Counted from the stretch's first letter, positions 10,156 to 23,946 are shown. The stretch is 64,000 nucleotides of DNA from Macrotis lagotis (GCF_037893015.1 NC_133666.1:156286498-156350497), one strand, 5' to 3'. A program made the numbers and translations. Notes: generated by a model not told the origin, from the sequence alone.

Positions 10156-12940
10156 ACACTAGTATTAGTAGTCTCACTTTACTTGAGTCTATTTTATATA
10201 TTTTCAGTATAGGAATAAGTCATGACTGTGAGATTGATTCAAAGACACTGAAATCAAGTCAGTGTAGATGTTGCTTTTGAGTGACTTGTTCAATAATTAT
10301 CTAGTCAATAAGATTTTTTTTTCTTTATAACCACAAGACAGGTATACATTTTTGTTCTTTAGTCAATAAATTGTTTTTGTAAGTGTTTATAATTGTAGAT
10401 TTCTTTTGATTTTGAGCTATGAATGCTTTATATATATGTATAAATATATAATTAACCTATATTTCAAGGAGACATTGGTGTTCTCATCCTTTGGTAGTAA
10501 ATATGTGATGTCTTCTGTTAAGAAAAGCTTGCATTTGTTAGAATGCTGCTAATTTATATACCACTGTGAAGCATTTGAACCAATAATTATAGATCTCAAT
10601 TAACCCTGCTGTTTTTCCAGATTTTCAGAAATGAAATGATTCTTAAAGTGCTTCTTCTCTCATTTATTATATTAAAAATGCACAGTGTTTGATTTCTGCT
10701 CTGTCTTTAGGAGAATTCCTGGATAACTCCATCTTTCCTTCTATGGCTCTTTTCTGTTGAAACTGCAACTGCATTCAAAGTTTTGTTTTGTGCATTTCCT
10801 CCTGAAAATTTCATATTCTTTCTGTAAAATATTGCATGAGAACAAATTCATTTATGATGAGTAATAGCAAATTTTAACTTTATTGAATTATTTCATTTTA
10901 GTATATTTGACTTGTCATTTGAATTTAAAATGGCTTTTAAAAATTCCAGTCTAAGTATGCCCATCTCCTTTTAAAACTCATTTCTGATTTTGATATTGCT
11001 TTTTGCCATTATTTTAATTTTTAGATAATTTCTAGAGTTTTCAGATGAAAATTTTAAATGGCTTAAGGTTCCTCATTCTTTCTTTTGCATATTTCAGTAG
11101 CTTCTCAACTTTATCTCTTATTTCCTCTAACTTGGGATGAATTTTTTTTTTCTTACAGTTACCCTGTGCTATTTGGCAGTGTATTGTCTTATGACTCAAA
11201 TATGAAGCACAGAGTACCAAAATCAATTCATCAGCACTTTGGGGCTTTTGTCAGACCTTCATAATTACTATAGAGGTTTCTGGGAACACAGAATGTCTAT
11301 TGTAGATCATTAATGCTGTCATCATTCTATTTTGCCATTGTCTCATTCCTTCCATCATAATATAACAATAAATTCTACTTTAATGAGATAATGACAATAA
11401 TACATAAATATAATATGAGCTATTGAGTAGAAGTTCATTACTTTTATAAAGTAATTATACAAACCCCTATATTACCTCCAAACATCCTTGAGAACACAAT
11501 AAATAAACAGTAGTATAACTGGAGAATTATCAAAGACAAAACTATTGCCCACAATCATTTAGACAAAACATTTATAATGGGGTTTTGCAGCAAGCTCAGA
11601 TATCTTAATATGAAGGTACCATGAAGGCCTTAGGAGAAGTCCATATTGCTTAGCATTGAGCTGCCTTGTGTCACCTACCACCTAGGTGAGTGCACCCTTC
11701 TCTGATTACCTGCATAGGCTGTATTTTTTAAAACTGAGAATTTTGACTCAGGTTACCCTATAACCCCTCCTCTCCCCATCTACCCCCACCATGTGGATGG
11801 AGACTTGAGAAATCTGAGAATTCTCCAAAGGCTTCTTATGAACTCTTATGTTAGAAGAACCGAGCATTCTGTAAAGGTTCACGTTGATTAATACATTGAT
11901 TTATAAAAATTTAAGGCCAAAATTTTAAATAGATGTCACCATCTTATATAATATCACCATAATTTCTAAACTACATGGAAAGGAAAGCTTTCAAAAACCT
12001 AGAAAAACAAATCCAAACCTAATCATTTTATACCAATGTTGTCTCTAAGATAACTTCCAGTGAACTTTTGAAAGATGAGTTTAATTTGTTTATTCAGTAA
12101 GAAAAACCAGTTTTTAAAACTCACTTTTATAATAGTCTCCAGAACATAGACTAGAAAATAGGATAGTACCTAAGTCCTTGCATTATTTGTACTTGAACTT
12201 CATTGAAAAAGTTGAGATGAATAATAATAGTATAATCTGATATTTACATAGTACTTTAAGATATATAAAGTATTTCATTTAACATACACTATGTTATCTA
12301 ATTTGTAAAAGACCCTTTGTTGTCATTAAATCCATATTTGCAAACTTTAGCTATGTTGAATTATACATATATTATCAAGACTATTACATAAGAACCAATG
12401 TGACAGTTTCCATTGACCTAAAAGAAGGCATTATTTTTTAATGGGTACACAAATATGATTTCCTCAAAGTTACTTAATCAAGGAAAATATTAAGTTGAAA
12501 TAAAAAAAACTTTCATTTTTTCTAACAGAATTATGAGGAAGGCAATATTCTCTACTCAGCTGGGCCACTGTTTTATGCATCCTTACAGTTAATAACTTAT
12601 TCTAGGTATTAAATCTGTCACATTCCTTTTACTTGGACCAGCATTGAAGAGTTTATAGCAGGAGACCCAGATCTGACCTAGCAATTTGAAAACATAACAC
12701 AGATATGAATCCAATTATTCTCCATCTAAATGCTGACACATATCCTCTGTATCAATATGTGACATCTGTACTAGTCATATTTAATATCCGACTCACCCAA
12801 ACCACCACAGAAATAAAAGCCTAAGGATTATTTAACATTCACATTAAGAACTTAGTTCATGCATGGGAAAAAAAGAACATGCTAACCTGCCTCATGTAAT
12901 TTAGATACTGAAGTAAAATGTATTTTTAAGAGTCTAGTTA
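10156..12940. other. AT-rich DNA, possible old LINE remnant
   Basis: No gene recognised. The part from about 10600 to 11270 is T-rich with a 61-codon antisense frame (11041-11226) encoding a Lys/Glu-rich helix; this could be a degraded LINE ORF1, but I cannot align it confidently. A weak MIR 3' end lies near 12220-12310. Confidence 0.35.
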
Positions 12941-12949
12941 GAGAACAGA

Positions 12950-13160
12950 AAATGTGCTCTCCCCTGGTGTGCAGGTTCTCCCCCTCCCAAATCTGTACTC
13001 AGCCTGAAGAAGAAAGAGCTACTTGTAAAAGTTAATAAAACAGAAACCAGCTTAGTTGAGGCAGAATGATGTCAGTGACTCACTGCTAAGGTCAAAGGCA
13101 GCTTGCCAAATGCCCAGATCCTTTCTGTTTTCATTCTTTGTCAAATCAGCAGCAACAGCT
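12950..13160. promoter_or_regulatory. Candidate regulatory block with AP-1 and DR1-like sites
   Basis: A repeat-free, GC-richer island in AT-rich DNA. It holds a perfect AP-1 heptamer TGACTCA at 13076-13082 and, 6 bp further, AGGTCA-A-AGGCAG at 13089-13101, close to a DR1 nuclear-receptor site. This is motif matching only; function and conservation are unproven. Confidence 0.25.
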
Positions 13161-15540
13161 CCTCAAAAGTTTTTTTCCTCCACATAAACATATGAGTGGT
13201 TCAAACAGCGGTCTTGTGAAAGGAAGGAGGTGATGGAGGAAGGGACAGGTTTTAATTCTGCTGAAGGATTAGGAGTGATTGCAAAAATGAAATTTGCTTT
13301 TAAATTATGTAAAATTAAGATTATTTGTGTGACTTCAATGGATATAGAGGTCCAAGTGTCAAAGGAAATGTTAGAGTATGATAGAGTAACAATGTTGAGA
13401 ACTTCACACAAGAAAGGAGAGGAATATCAGCTTATCTGAAATGCTAGTTGGAGATAGAGAATGGAAACTAAAGATGGGCAGGTATTACGACTGTACAAAC
13501 AGACAGATTCATATAAAAACTAGAATAAATTAAGTTATTGTACATACAGATGCTGTGAAGATTAAAAAATATGAATTTGACTTCACCATTCTTATATGAA
13601 GGAAAGCACTTATTATATTAGAAGCTTGATTCAAAAATGAATTGATAATGATGAATACACAGATTAGCCATTATACTGTGAAAAACATTTTCTAGCATCC
13701 CTGAATAGAATGAGATTCTGACTGTTTAGTCACATACTTATGATTTGTTACTATGACCAATAACCACAATTATGTCATTAGTGGCTAATTCTAGGGCTGT
13801 AAAGATTTAGGCTCCATGGCAAGTGGGAGGGCAGGGTTAAGACTAACATTTTGTATCCTTTAGGATACAAGGAATTATGAAAAACTATCAACAAAGAAGA
13901 CATGGAAACATGAAGAAATTGTGGAAATTTGAAAATTATAGGAGTAGTAGAGCTATTGTAGTAAAAGAAACATTATTCAGATTTTTGTCCTTTTTTTCTT
14001 TTGTAGTAAGATGCCCTTATTTTAGAAATCTGTTATTATAGTATGCCTCTGGTTTAACTTGGTCTTTCAAATATTTCTATTTTCTAAATACACAGATGAG
14101 GAAGCTCTACAAAAGATCTTTATAAAGTAATTGAGAATTTTCTTCAGTACCAAAAGACTTTATTGTGAAATTGGAAAATATTGATTATATTCTGCCAGTA
14201 TTTTGGAGTGTGGATAATTTGATTCAGCCTATATAATTTTCCTGGATATAGATTCTTTTAATCTTGTTTTGATCTTGGACAAAGTCTTTTTTCAAAATAG
14301 TTCATGTACTATGCCATATTATCCAAGGGAGACACTGGTCTGGGCAATGATCATCCAGGTAGAAGTCTTTTCCCTTTCCATCATGTAAAACAATGGGATC
14401 TTTTGAGAAGTTCCACAAATATCTTCATGAAGCCATGCCTCTAATCCTTCATGATGCTTCTATCTACCTAAGCCTGTTTCAAAATTAAATTATGTCATAT
14501 AGAAACCCAATTATTGCTTCTAAATGGCTTTCATGTTGATATCTTTCTATTTTTGGTGAGGATAGAGGACAAATCAGCATGTTCACCACATTAATAACCA
14601 CTTCCAGTATTAGTATAATTTAATTTAGTGATTCTCCTAAAATAGAAGTATTTAATATTATGGAAGAAACAAAAGTAAAATTAGATGTCATTTAAATGAC
14701 AATATGTAACTGTAATCGTAACAGTTACCATTTTATACAAATTCCTTCATTTGTTGTTATTTCATGACATATGAAATCATTCACATAAATTATTATGTAA
14801 TTAAATATAAAGTCTCTACATTCATATTAGCAATGTTCAATTAGCCTGCAAGTATAACATTTGTTAGTTAATCTAGTATTTATATTTATTAAACTTTTAA
14901 GTCTTTCAAAAGCTTTTAGCTCTTAGATTCTCTTGCTGTTTCCAGCTGCACTTCTCATTCATATATGACTTTGACGCAATTATCACAATAGAAGTCAAAT
15001 CAAATCAAATTCCATATAAGGCAAATTAATAAGATAATACCATCATAAGATATACTAAAATATATGGAAAAACTTAAAATTAATACAAACTATTAAATAA
15101 AAGAGGAATTTTGCAAAAGAGCAGCTCACTCCCATGAATCTGTTGTCATAAATATCCTTAAATATTCCATATATTATCTCTCCGAGTTCAAGTTTCTAGG
15201 AAACAAATAAGAGTTAATTATAGTTCACATCTCAGTACACAGTGCAGATGTATTTTTTTGGACAGCAATATCACCAAGAAGAATGATGAAGTGCCATAGT
15301 TCAATTTTAGTTTTGGTGCCAACAGCTTCTAAACACTGCATAACCACACATATTTTACATTTCTAATACATTTTAGATGTGTATTTTCTTGAGATCTTTA
15401 ACATGTAGAGGTAGAAGTCACCTCAATTGCAGTAGTCATTGAAACCTTGAGAATGGATGAGCTTGATAAGTAGAAAGGGTACTGAGATAGAAGGGGACCC
15501 TTATATAAAAAAGCATTAATAGAATAATAGATTATGATCC
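13161..15540. other. Unique AT-rich DNA, nothing recognised
   Basis: Two short overlapping frames on opposite strands near 13163-13439 look like chance. No repeat family recognised. Confidence 0.45.
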
Positions 15541-16017
15541 AACATCTTATTTTAATTCTCAGTGAATTTTTGTTTATATGTGTTTCTTTTAAACAATGCT
15601 ATTAGATTTTTGTTTCCTAATCCATTTTGCTATGCTGTTCCTTTTATATGGGTTAATTTTAGTTTGCCCTATATTTTCTTTTGCAGTTATTATCATGAAT
15701 TGTATATATTTCCCTTCATTATTTTCCTTATATTTCCTACTCTTTGCTTCCTGCTTCCCTCTTTACAAAGAAGAGAGTGGTGATAATTATGTTTAGTACC
15801 AGTGTTCTATGTTTGATGCAGTCTTTCCCCTATTCTCTTGTCTCTCTGCCTTTCCCCCCCCTCACCCAGTCCCCAGTCACAGGATCATATCCTTTCTTTT
15901 ATTTTAATCTTTATTTCATTATTTATCCTCCATGGTTATAATTTGTTTTATTTGTGACTCTCCTTGTCCTCTCTTTCCTTATTGCACTGAATGAATTTCT
16001 TCACCTAGCTCTTTTTA

Positions 16018-16068
16018 GTGTATGTGTGTGTGCATGCGTGTGTGCATGCATGTGTGTGTATGTGTATT
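16018..16068. repeat. (TG)n-rich microsatellite
   Basis: Imperfect TG/CA repeat with 'gcatgcgtg' and 'gcatgcatg' interruptions. Confidence 0.9.
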
Positions 16069-16524
16069 CTATCTTCTTTGACTGATTCAGTTGAAAGTGA
16101 GATTTAAGTGACATTGCCACCAACACTCTTCATCCTTGTAAAGTCATTTACTCTTATATTCTATTCATGTGAAATTATAAAATCCTCTTCTCCTTCTTAC
16201 CTCTCTTTTCTATCCTCCACCATCTCCTCAACACACCCTTCTCTTGTCATATATTCTAACACCAACACCACTACTTTCTTCTTTTAAAATCATCAAAACA
16301 TACAATCTTTCCCAGGTCCTAAGTCTTATTGAAATCTCTTAATGACCCTCATTGACATTAGGGTTCTGAGGGAAACTGCATAATTTTCTATTAATAGATT
16401 GTGAATATGTAATACTTACATAGCTCATAACTCATTGGTAGTTATCTTTTTATGTTTCTCTTGAATCTTGTGTTTGCATTTGGAAATTTCTACTGAGATC
16501 TAGTATTTTCATCAGCAATTTTAA

Positions 16525-16671
16525 TTTTTTTTTGATTGAAGGCAATGGGGCAAGTGAATTGCCCAAGATCACACAACTAGGCAATTATTAAGTATCTGAG
16601 GTCAAATTTGAACTCAGGTACTCCTTACTCCAAGGCCCGTGCTCTATCCATTGTGCCAACTAGCTGCCCCT
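16525..16671 (-). mobile_element. tRNA-headed SINE, antisense, nested in L1 remnant
   Basis: Read on the minus strand it starts 'ggggcagctagttggcac' and contains 'gttcaaatttgacctcag' and 'cttgggcaattcacttgcccc', ending in a tail seen as T-rich DNA at the left. I could not identify a clean target duplication. Confidence 0.88.
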
Positions 16672-17511
16672 CATATGAAATTCTTGAAAGTCCTCTACTG
16701 AACTAAAATTTATTTTCTGCAGGATAAATTATTCTTTGTTGTAAGGTCACACCTTTTGTCTTTTGGAATATTATATTCCATGCTCTATATTCCTTTGTAG
16801 TGGCACTTTCAGCATTCTCATTGTGGCTTCATTGTATTTGAAATATTTTTTTTCTGTTTACTTCCAGGTTCTTTTTTTTCTTTTGACTTTGAATTTTTAG
16901 ATTTTGGCTGAAATGTTCCTGGAATTTTTCATTTTGGGATATTTTTCTGGAGATAACTGGTGTATTTTTTATATTTTTACTTTTTGATATAATTTTAATT
17001 TATCTCAGAAAACTTCTTTCATGCTTTCTTGAAATTATTAGACTCTTTTGATCATGACATTAATTCTCAAATTATTTCTCCTAATCTGTTTTCAAGGTGA
17101 GTTATTTTTGATTTAAAAAAAACCTATCCTTTTTTTGTAGTCTTTTAACTTTGTTTTAAGATTTCTTGTTGCTTCATGGAAACATTAACTTATGACTGGT
17201 ACATTCTAATTTTCAAAAAGTCTATTACTTAAGTTTTTTAGTCTCTTTAAATGTATTGAACACTTTTCTAAGTCTTTCCTCCTATTTATCATTTCTTTTC
17301 TAGGTCTTTATTCAAGTACTCTCATTTCATTTTTATAATTTTATCTGCTTTTTTCCCCTTGCTTCATTTCTTTTGGGGATTCTAGTTGACAGTGTCCAAG
17401 TTTTGTTTTACTCTGAGACTTTCCTAATGTATGATTTAGGGTTATTCTCTTCTTCTAGTTTTGGGTTTTAGGTGTTGGCACTAAAAAAGCTCTTGATTGT
17501 GGGAGTCTTTG

Positions 17512-17745
17512 TTAGGGCAGGTAAATGGCACAGTGGACCCTGGAGTCAGGAGGACCTGAGTTCAAATCTGGTCTTAGACACTTATGAACTGTGTGATTCT
17601 GGCAAGTCAATTAACCTTGTTTGTCTTAGTTTCCTCCTTTGTAAAATGATATAGAGAAGAAAAAGGCAGACCACTCCAGTATTTTTGCTAAGAAAACTTC
17701 AAATTGGGTGATGAAGAATCACACAGCTTTGACAAGTGGCACAAT
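17512..17745 (+). mobile_element. tRNA-headed SINE with RTE (Bov-B)-like tail
   Basis: Head 'gggcaggtaaatggcacagtgga' (with a small deletion), 'gagttcaaatctgg', then 'ttagtttcctcctttgtaaaatga', then 'gcagaccactccagtatttttgctaagaaaac' and 'gatgaagaatcacac'. The last two parts are the tail class known from Bov-B/RTE-mobilised SINEs. Related copies in this window: 35765-35995, 36925-37150 and 52075-52322. Confidence 0.8.
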
Positions 17746-18365
17746 ACAAACTTTTATTGTTTATTCATTCTTCCAGGCTTACTTCTTGGATTGGGACTTT
17801 GTTTTAGGACTAAGCTCAATGAACTTCTGCAGGAAATATTGAAGCCTTGTTTGGTCCTGATTTGTTTTCTATGGATGCTTTCTCAGGTATCAAGTTATTC
17901 ATTCTCAAGGATGACTTAGGTTGGAGACAAAATTTTTTAGTGCACTCACAGTGTTAGGATCTTAGGTGAAGTCTGATCAGTATTCTTTAGTCTGATGTTT
18001 GCATGTTCCTTAATCCTAGTTTGGGTCTAGGAAATTCAATTGATCATATGTCCTTATTTGGAATTCCAGTACATTTCTCCTGGCCTAGATTCAATCAGCT
18101 AACTGGAAGATATATAGGTTTAAAGTAACATATCTTCAGGCTCCACCATGTTATGAGTTCTCTGCTCTGCTCAGAGACCAGACCATAGTCATATGTTTTT
18201 GACTCACTTCTATTCCTGTTTCTTGTTTTTTGCTCTAATTTGCAACAAGGGTATACCGGCACTTAACTTCTCTGTATGCATCTGGAAATGCATTTGGTCA
18301 GTATAATTATTTGAATATGCTAAGTCAGGGAAGCTGAAGGCAATCACATCCCAAGGTTAGCATTG

Positions 18366-19225
18366 TCCTGTATCTCATTGGTGTAACCCTTTGTGAGGCC
18401 ATCATTTAAAACACTAGCTTATGAGCTGTCACCAGTGTGCTTCCCTCAACAATCAGCTAGTGAATTCTGATCTTTAGCAAAGGCATGTATTCAAACGATA
18501 TATAACCATAATTATAAAAAGTATTTTTCCCCATACCAAAGGCATACTTTCCCCCAAATACTCCCAGAGTTCAGGAAGGTACAAGAGTAGGCAAGAGTCT
18601 AAGGAATAATAGTATTGTGGCACAATCTGTAGGGATCACAAATGGTCAAGACAAATCATAAGTCCACAAAATTCATTATTATTCAATATAGTGTTTGGTT
18701 TAGTTGTGTCTTTGCTTGGGGGGTGGGAGGTGAGGAGGTGCATTGTGGTTCTGATGGAGCATTGCTAAGCTGAACTTACTTTTCTCAGGTGCAGTGTAAC
18801 AATTAGATAGGTAAGGCAGCTTCTGGACAGGACCAGACCAGCCATTCTACTTCTGGGCTCCTCTCAGGATGCAGCATCTCTGGTGGAAAGGTCAATCTGA
18901 GGGTTTCCTAGGTTTATTCTTTGATGGTCAGCTGAAGTCCTTTCCCAACTTTAACTATTTCAGCCCTCTGGGTTCAGGGAGACTGCACTCTTTAAAGTTG
19001 AGATGCTATGATGCTCTTTTCATTGGAGTGCCATAAAAGCTCTTTTAGTTAGTGCAATGATCTTTACCTTACTATTGGCAGAAGCCTTTTCTGTTTGACC
19101 CTTTCAGAGCTTTAGTCAAATCTATGCAGGAGATGGGGAAAAACTTACCTCACCTTTCAACAAAGTTTTTCTATTCAAAGGCCCCTTCCCTCTGTAACCA
19201 ACTTCATGTTCCCTTTGGTTGGTCA
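18366..19225. other. Mostly unique DNA
   Basis: No gene recognised. Somewhat GC-richer between 18720 and 19230. The left edge may still contain LINE 5' region. Confidence 0.4.
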
Positions 19226-19239
19226 GTATTTTTCACTTC

Positions 19240-19345
19240 CTATACTCCTTGAAGAATCTTATGTAGGTTTGTGACCAGGTTTAACTGTGTAAAACCTGAA
19301 AGTGCAAACAATTAATAAATGTTTGTTGATTGATTGACTAACAGA
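19240..19345 (+). repeat. L2 LINE 3' end
   Basis: Ends in 'aataaatgtttgttgattgattgact', the characteristic terminus of L2 in sense orientation. Confidence 0.7.
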
Positions 19346-19544
19346 GATCACTCATACTGGACATCCCTGATCACTACAATTTGAGCCCCTAGAGTTTGAA
19401 ATGTACTAAAAGAGGGTACAAGTCATACCATCTGCCTATATGGATAATGTGCTCCCACAACAACATAAATTCTGTTTCTACCTCCTTTTATCTTAATCAA
19501 ATCATCTTTATGGATTTCTTTCTTTTTTACTAAGTTATAGAAGA

Positions 19545-19690
19545 TATCTTCTGGAGCTATTAGACTATAAATTCCTTAAAGGAAAAGATTTTGTTTTATT
19601 TATCCTACTTTATCAGTGACTAACACAGTGAATTACATATAGCACTTTAATCAGGTATTGTTGAGTGAATATAATACTGCCATTCTCTTC
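19545..19690 (+). repeat. L2 LINE 3' end
   Basis: 'gactataaattccttaaaggaaaagattttg' followed by 'gtattgttgagtgaat' matches the L2 3' untranslated order (start 'tgtaagctccttgagggcaggga', end 'tgttgaatgaat'). Confidence 0.65.
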
Positions 19691-19699
19691 CTTCTAGCA

Positions 19700-22055
19700 A
19701 ATGTATCTTTTGAATAAAGTCTTTACTGCCAGATTTCAGTCATGATTCCCATTCCATTCCAATAAATCTTGATGATATTTCTGCTCTATTTTATTCCTTG
19801 TGTTAAAATTTCAAGTTAAAATTTCAAGTTCACATTGTTACAGTCTACCTTGTCATACAGAATCTGAAGTCATAAATATTGTGCTAGACCTTCTTTTTAT
19901 TATCTCCTGAGAATTATGGAACACTTTCTCCACTACTGCTATTTTTATAGCATCTCTTTTTATTTCCTTAGTTTAATGTAGCTTGTTATGGACATTTAAT
20001 AATACACCTCATGGTCAGAGCTCTCATTCACATTGGATCCATTCTCTATTGCTAGATCATTCAAGAAGCATAGAAGTTTAAAAGCAAAATCACTTAATGC
20101 TAGTACAAAACAACATATGAAGGAAGGGAATCATGTGGCAAATCATGTAGTGAAAAACATTCTAAGCATTCATTCACAAATGAAACAATTATCTCTTCAT
20201 CTAGGTCCTGATTAAGGCAAATAAGGAATCCCCTGAAGTGGTCATCTATATTCAATCTCTCTTTGAAGTTATAATCATGGAAAATGTGATAATTGTTTCA
20301 GCTCAATGGAAATATGCAGTGTGAATTCAAAAATGCAATCATTTTCTTTACAGGATTCATTATGGTACTAATCAGTATCTAGCAATCTCTTCTAGAAATT
20401 ATAATCTAACTCCTCCTAAATTTATGCAATTCTCCAACATAGCCCCATAGAAAACACTTAGAGGGTGGTGAGTGCTAGGCAGGAGCACAGGATAATCATT
20501 TTAAAAGGGAATCTGTACAATAGGAAAAAAAACCTGCTGTGAAGTATTTCATTTTTGTGATTCTTTCACAATTTACAGAAGAAATGGCACATGAGGGAAG
20601 TTTTCTTTTCTTTGGAGAATCATAAATAAAATAGTGGTGTAATCAAAGGACTGAAGAAAAAAGACACTTCAGGTATTTAATTCTTATTTACCTCCTTCTC
20701 CATAATTTATGAGTCCCAGGCAAACTGGAAGGTTACCGAATACAATAACTCAGGTTCTCAGACTGCACCCTGCCTGTTAGAGCCTTCCAAACCCTGAGTC
20801 TACTGCTTTAATTTACTGCTTTCTACCCAGTGATTAGAGAGGGATTTGAAAAGGTCTTTGGAAAAAAAGTGGTGAGCTTTCAGCAGGATTTGTTACTGGA
20901 GCTTGTTCATATCTTTGATCAATAGTGTTCTGCAGGGTAGGTCTCTCTACTCTGGTCTCCAGAGAACCTGTACTTCTGCTAGGGGAAACTTTCAAATGCT
21001 TCCTTTTGAAGGAGAAGGGTTATATTCAATGACAGAGATAGTGTGTCAAGTCATTTCATGTCAACTATCTAGGCATCAGGAGCATTTCTAAAAAGTTTAC
21101 TAGAAACCAAGTGCACCCTTTTTTCTTCTATTCCATAAAATCTGTTATTCCCATTTTAATTCCAGCAAAAATCACATAGCCCAAACTCCAGTCAATGAGA
21201 AGCATTGATATTTTACCAGTAGCCCCTGAATATGTTACTGTCAAGTGGAAAAGCACTACCTGGGTTGAATGACAAGTTAGCTAGAGATAGGTTGCAGAAA
21301 ATGACAGATTACCATTGATTGGAAACATAGGTAAATCTGTTACTGTCAGAGGGACTATTGGGTTGGAGATGTTAGACATGGAAGAACTCTATTAGGTTAT
21401 CAGGTCCACCCAGCTGCTAATGTGTACAAAGCTAAAATGATGTGTTCAGGTCATCCTTGAAAGTCAAAGGTTTAGTCTGAAGTAGTCATTACTTGTCTAC
21501 TAAGCTTTACAGCTATGGTTAAAAATAATCTTGGACATAATGAATTATTATTTAAGCTTACAAGATCCTTTCTGACTCATAGTTAATGTAAACAAATCAT
21601 TATTTATAATTGTACCCCATCTGGGACACGAACATTAAATGGGAAAGCAAATGACATTATTTCTGCTTAAAATGGAAGACTATAAAATAAGTAGCCACTA
21701 GAGGTCTCTTTCAACAGTATTACATGGAAATCTGTTCATTAAAAAAAAAGTCATGTTTAAAATAAAATGCAATTTTAAACAATTACATATTGTGTTTCAC
21801 ATATTTTGAATTAAGAGAAACCAAGTTTATTGAGGTAAAATGACTTAGCTGAGGTTCCACAAATAAATGCAGTGGAATATAAAAAATGAGTTTCAAAACT
21901 ATGGGGAACAAATTAATTTAGAATCTGTCAAATAATTTGTAAGACTATGAAATCATAGTATCATAATTTGCTGCAATTATAGTTAGTTTTTCTAGGCATA
22001 TTGATTTTATTAATAGTAAAAGAAAATTAGCAGAAACTGGGACTAATTTGAAAAA
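19700..22055. other. Mostly unique AT-rich DNA
   Basis: No gene recognised; frames of about 60 codons at 20033 and 20903 lack any recognisable domain. A weak MIR-like core lies near 21825-21895. Confidence 0.45.
19802..19827. repeat. 13-bp tandem duplication
   Basis: 'gttaaaatttcaa' occurs twice in perfect tandem. Confidence 0.9.
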
Positions 22056-22059
22056 AGAC

Positions 22060-22185
22060 TAGTTCCTCTTCCTATATCTCTTATTCTTCAAAACTCAACT
22101 CAAATGCCTTCTTCATGAAATATTCTATGACCTGCAGGGCCACTTAGATTTAACCTTTCCCTTTTCTGATCACCTGTGCCGTTTT
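22060..22185 (+). repeat. L2 LINE 3' untranslated fragment
   Basis: 'ttcaaaactcaactcaaatgccttcttcatgaaatattc' is the L2 stretch 'aggctcagctcaaatgccacctcctccaggaagcc' after decay. Confidence 0.6.
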
Positions 22186-22189
22186 CATA

Positions 22190-22345
22190 CATTTTGCACA
22201 CATGATTTCATTTGAGTCTTGCAATGATCTTATTCAGTACTAAAGCTATTATGGTCCCTGTTTTACAGATGAGAAAATCTAGATTCTCTGAAGTCACTGG
22301 GAACAAAGGACAAACAGCAAATTGTATTCAAAGTGAGTGTGAAAT
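22190..22345 (+). repeat. MIR SINE remnant
   Basis: 'tgatttcatttgagtcttgcaatgatctta', 'ttttacagatgagaaaatctaga', then 'gaacaaaggacaaacagcaaattg' follow the MIR core in sense orientation. Confidence 0.7.
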
Positions 22346-23946
22346 GCTAGACATAGAATTTTTGCTAAATTTTTAGTCAAAACATGAAATTAGAGATTCA
22401 CAGATAAAAAGATGAACAAAATACATCCTGTGACCTTTAGGAGCTTTGGTCAATTTAACTCTTAGATTGTAAAAGATTAAAAAAAAGTACATACCTGTGA
22501 GGCAATAATGTAAAAGGCTAGAGGAATTAAACTTTTCCATAGCCAGCAAAAATTGAAAAGGGCACCATATGAAGCAAAAATCAAGAAAAATGAAAAGAAA
22601 AAGATGTAAGTTCTTTAGTCTAGGAATGCACAAAAAGAAAGAATTCTGTGGGCACTGGAAGAATCTTGCTAAGGAAGTCAATACAAAAATCAGAGAATTT
22701 GTCTGAAGCCTGTAGAAGTTGCCAGGAAAGTCAAAAGTGAGTTCTAATAAACCGGTCTGAATGAAGCCTGTGAGTGTCATAGGTGATGTTGCTCCAAGAG
22801 AATCAGAAACCATTGTAGAGGGCCAATATTTGGGACTTATAGTCAGGTAGATGATGGATCTCACATGTCAGAACAGAGATGGTGAGAAGCCATAGTATGA
22901 TACAGGATCTATTCAACACCTGAGAGAGTCTGGAGACTAATGTGATGTTCATCATTTTTCTGGGCTTGTCAGAGCTATAGGAAGGGATACACCTATTTCC
23001 TAATCAGGAAATAGAAGGAGGAAACAGACAGGTCAAGATCAGCATTGAAGTTAGACCATAGGAAACAAGATAAGGATTGAGCCAGAGAGTGAGACCTAAT
23101 ACTAGAAACTCCATTCAAAAGTCAATGAAAACAATATCTGAACTAAATAGGATACAGATCAATGAGGGCCTTAAACAACAAATCTAAGAATGTGGGAGGG
23201 GACAGAATTTGGCTTTAGCACAGAGGACCTTAATCTAAAGACAAATAATAACAATCAAAACAAGGAAAAAAATTCCATGAGTAGAGAGAAGCCCAAGAGG
23301 TAAACCAGAAGAGACTAAATCTACAACAAATTTAATCAGGGCCTCAGAATAAAAAAAAAGTCTGAATCACAAGATTATCTTGAAGAAATGAAACAACAAA
23401 CAAAAGAATTAGAATTCAAATGAATTCTAAAAGAGAAAAAAATGAAAGGAAAATAAATAGTGTAGAATAGATTAGACTCACGGTAAAGTAGAATTCAATA
23501 ATCCCATGAAAAAAGATGTATTAAAACAATCCAAAGTTTTAAAATTAAGTAAGTCATCTACTATCAAAACGATCTACCCAGAATATAGACCAAAGAGAGA
23601 GAATTTCAGAATAATTAGATTCTTTGAAAACCATACTAAAAAAGATTCCTGGATCCCATATTTTAAGAAATCAAAAGACAAATCTTGAGTTCAGTTCTTA
23701 TCCCTGTGAAAAAAGAAAACTGACAAATATTAGAACTAGAGGATGATGTAATAAATAGAATGAATTCTTAGATCATTTCCTGAAAGTCACTGCAAATTGA
23801 AAACACCCAGAAATATAGCCAAGATCCACAGTTTACAAGACAAAGGAAATATACTGCAGTCAGGCAGAAAGAGTTCAAGTACTAAGGAATCACACAATCA
23901 GGATAACACAGTCCTTTCTTCAACTTTTATAAAAGAGAAAATAGAA

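Larger units (their letters stand above)
15545..18365 (-). mobile_element. Antisense L1-type LINE: ORF1 and 5' region, decayed
   Basis: The T-rich run with 'tatgtttctcttgaatcttgtgtttg', 'cttgaaagtcctctac', 'tttggaatattatattccatgctct' and 'attttggctgaaatgttcctggaatttt' is the reverse complement of a marsupial L1-type ORF1 C-terminal domain and the inter-ORF region to its left. To the right, 16990-17450 corresponds to the Lys/Glu/Asn-rich coiled coil, and about 17750-18365 ('ctctgctctgctcagagacc') looks like the 5' untranslated part. Every frame is broken. Two SINEs (16525-16671 and 17512-17745) are nested in it. The left boundary is uncertain. Confidence 0.6.

Noticed and set aside
11041..11226. 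61-codon antisense frame with a Lys/Glu helix
   Set aside because: Could be an exon or a LINE ORF1 piece; too short and without splice support to call.
15545..18365. Endogenous retrovirus LTR
   Set aside because: No TG...CA ends, primer-binding site or gag/pol; the reverse-strand text fits L1-type ORF1 better.
22373..22864. 163-codon antisense open frame, the longest in the window
   Set aside because: It lies antisense to A-rich L1 5' region, so it is Phe/Leu/Ser-rich by composition. No domain, no conserved start context, and no splice or poly-A context.
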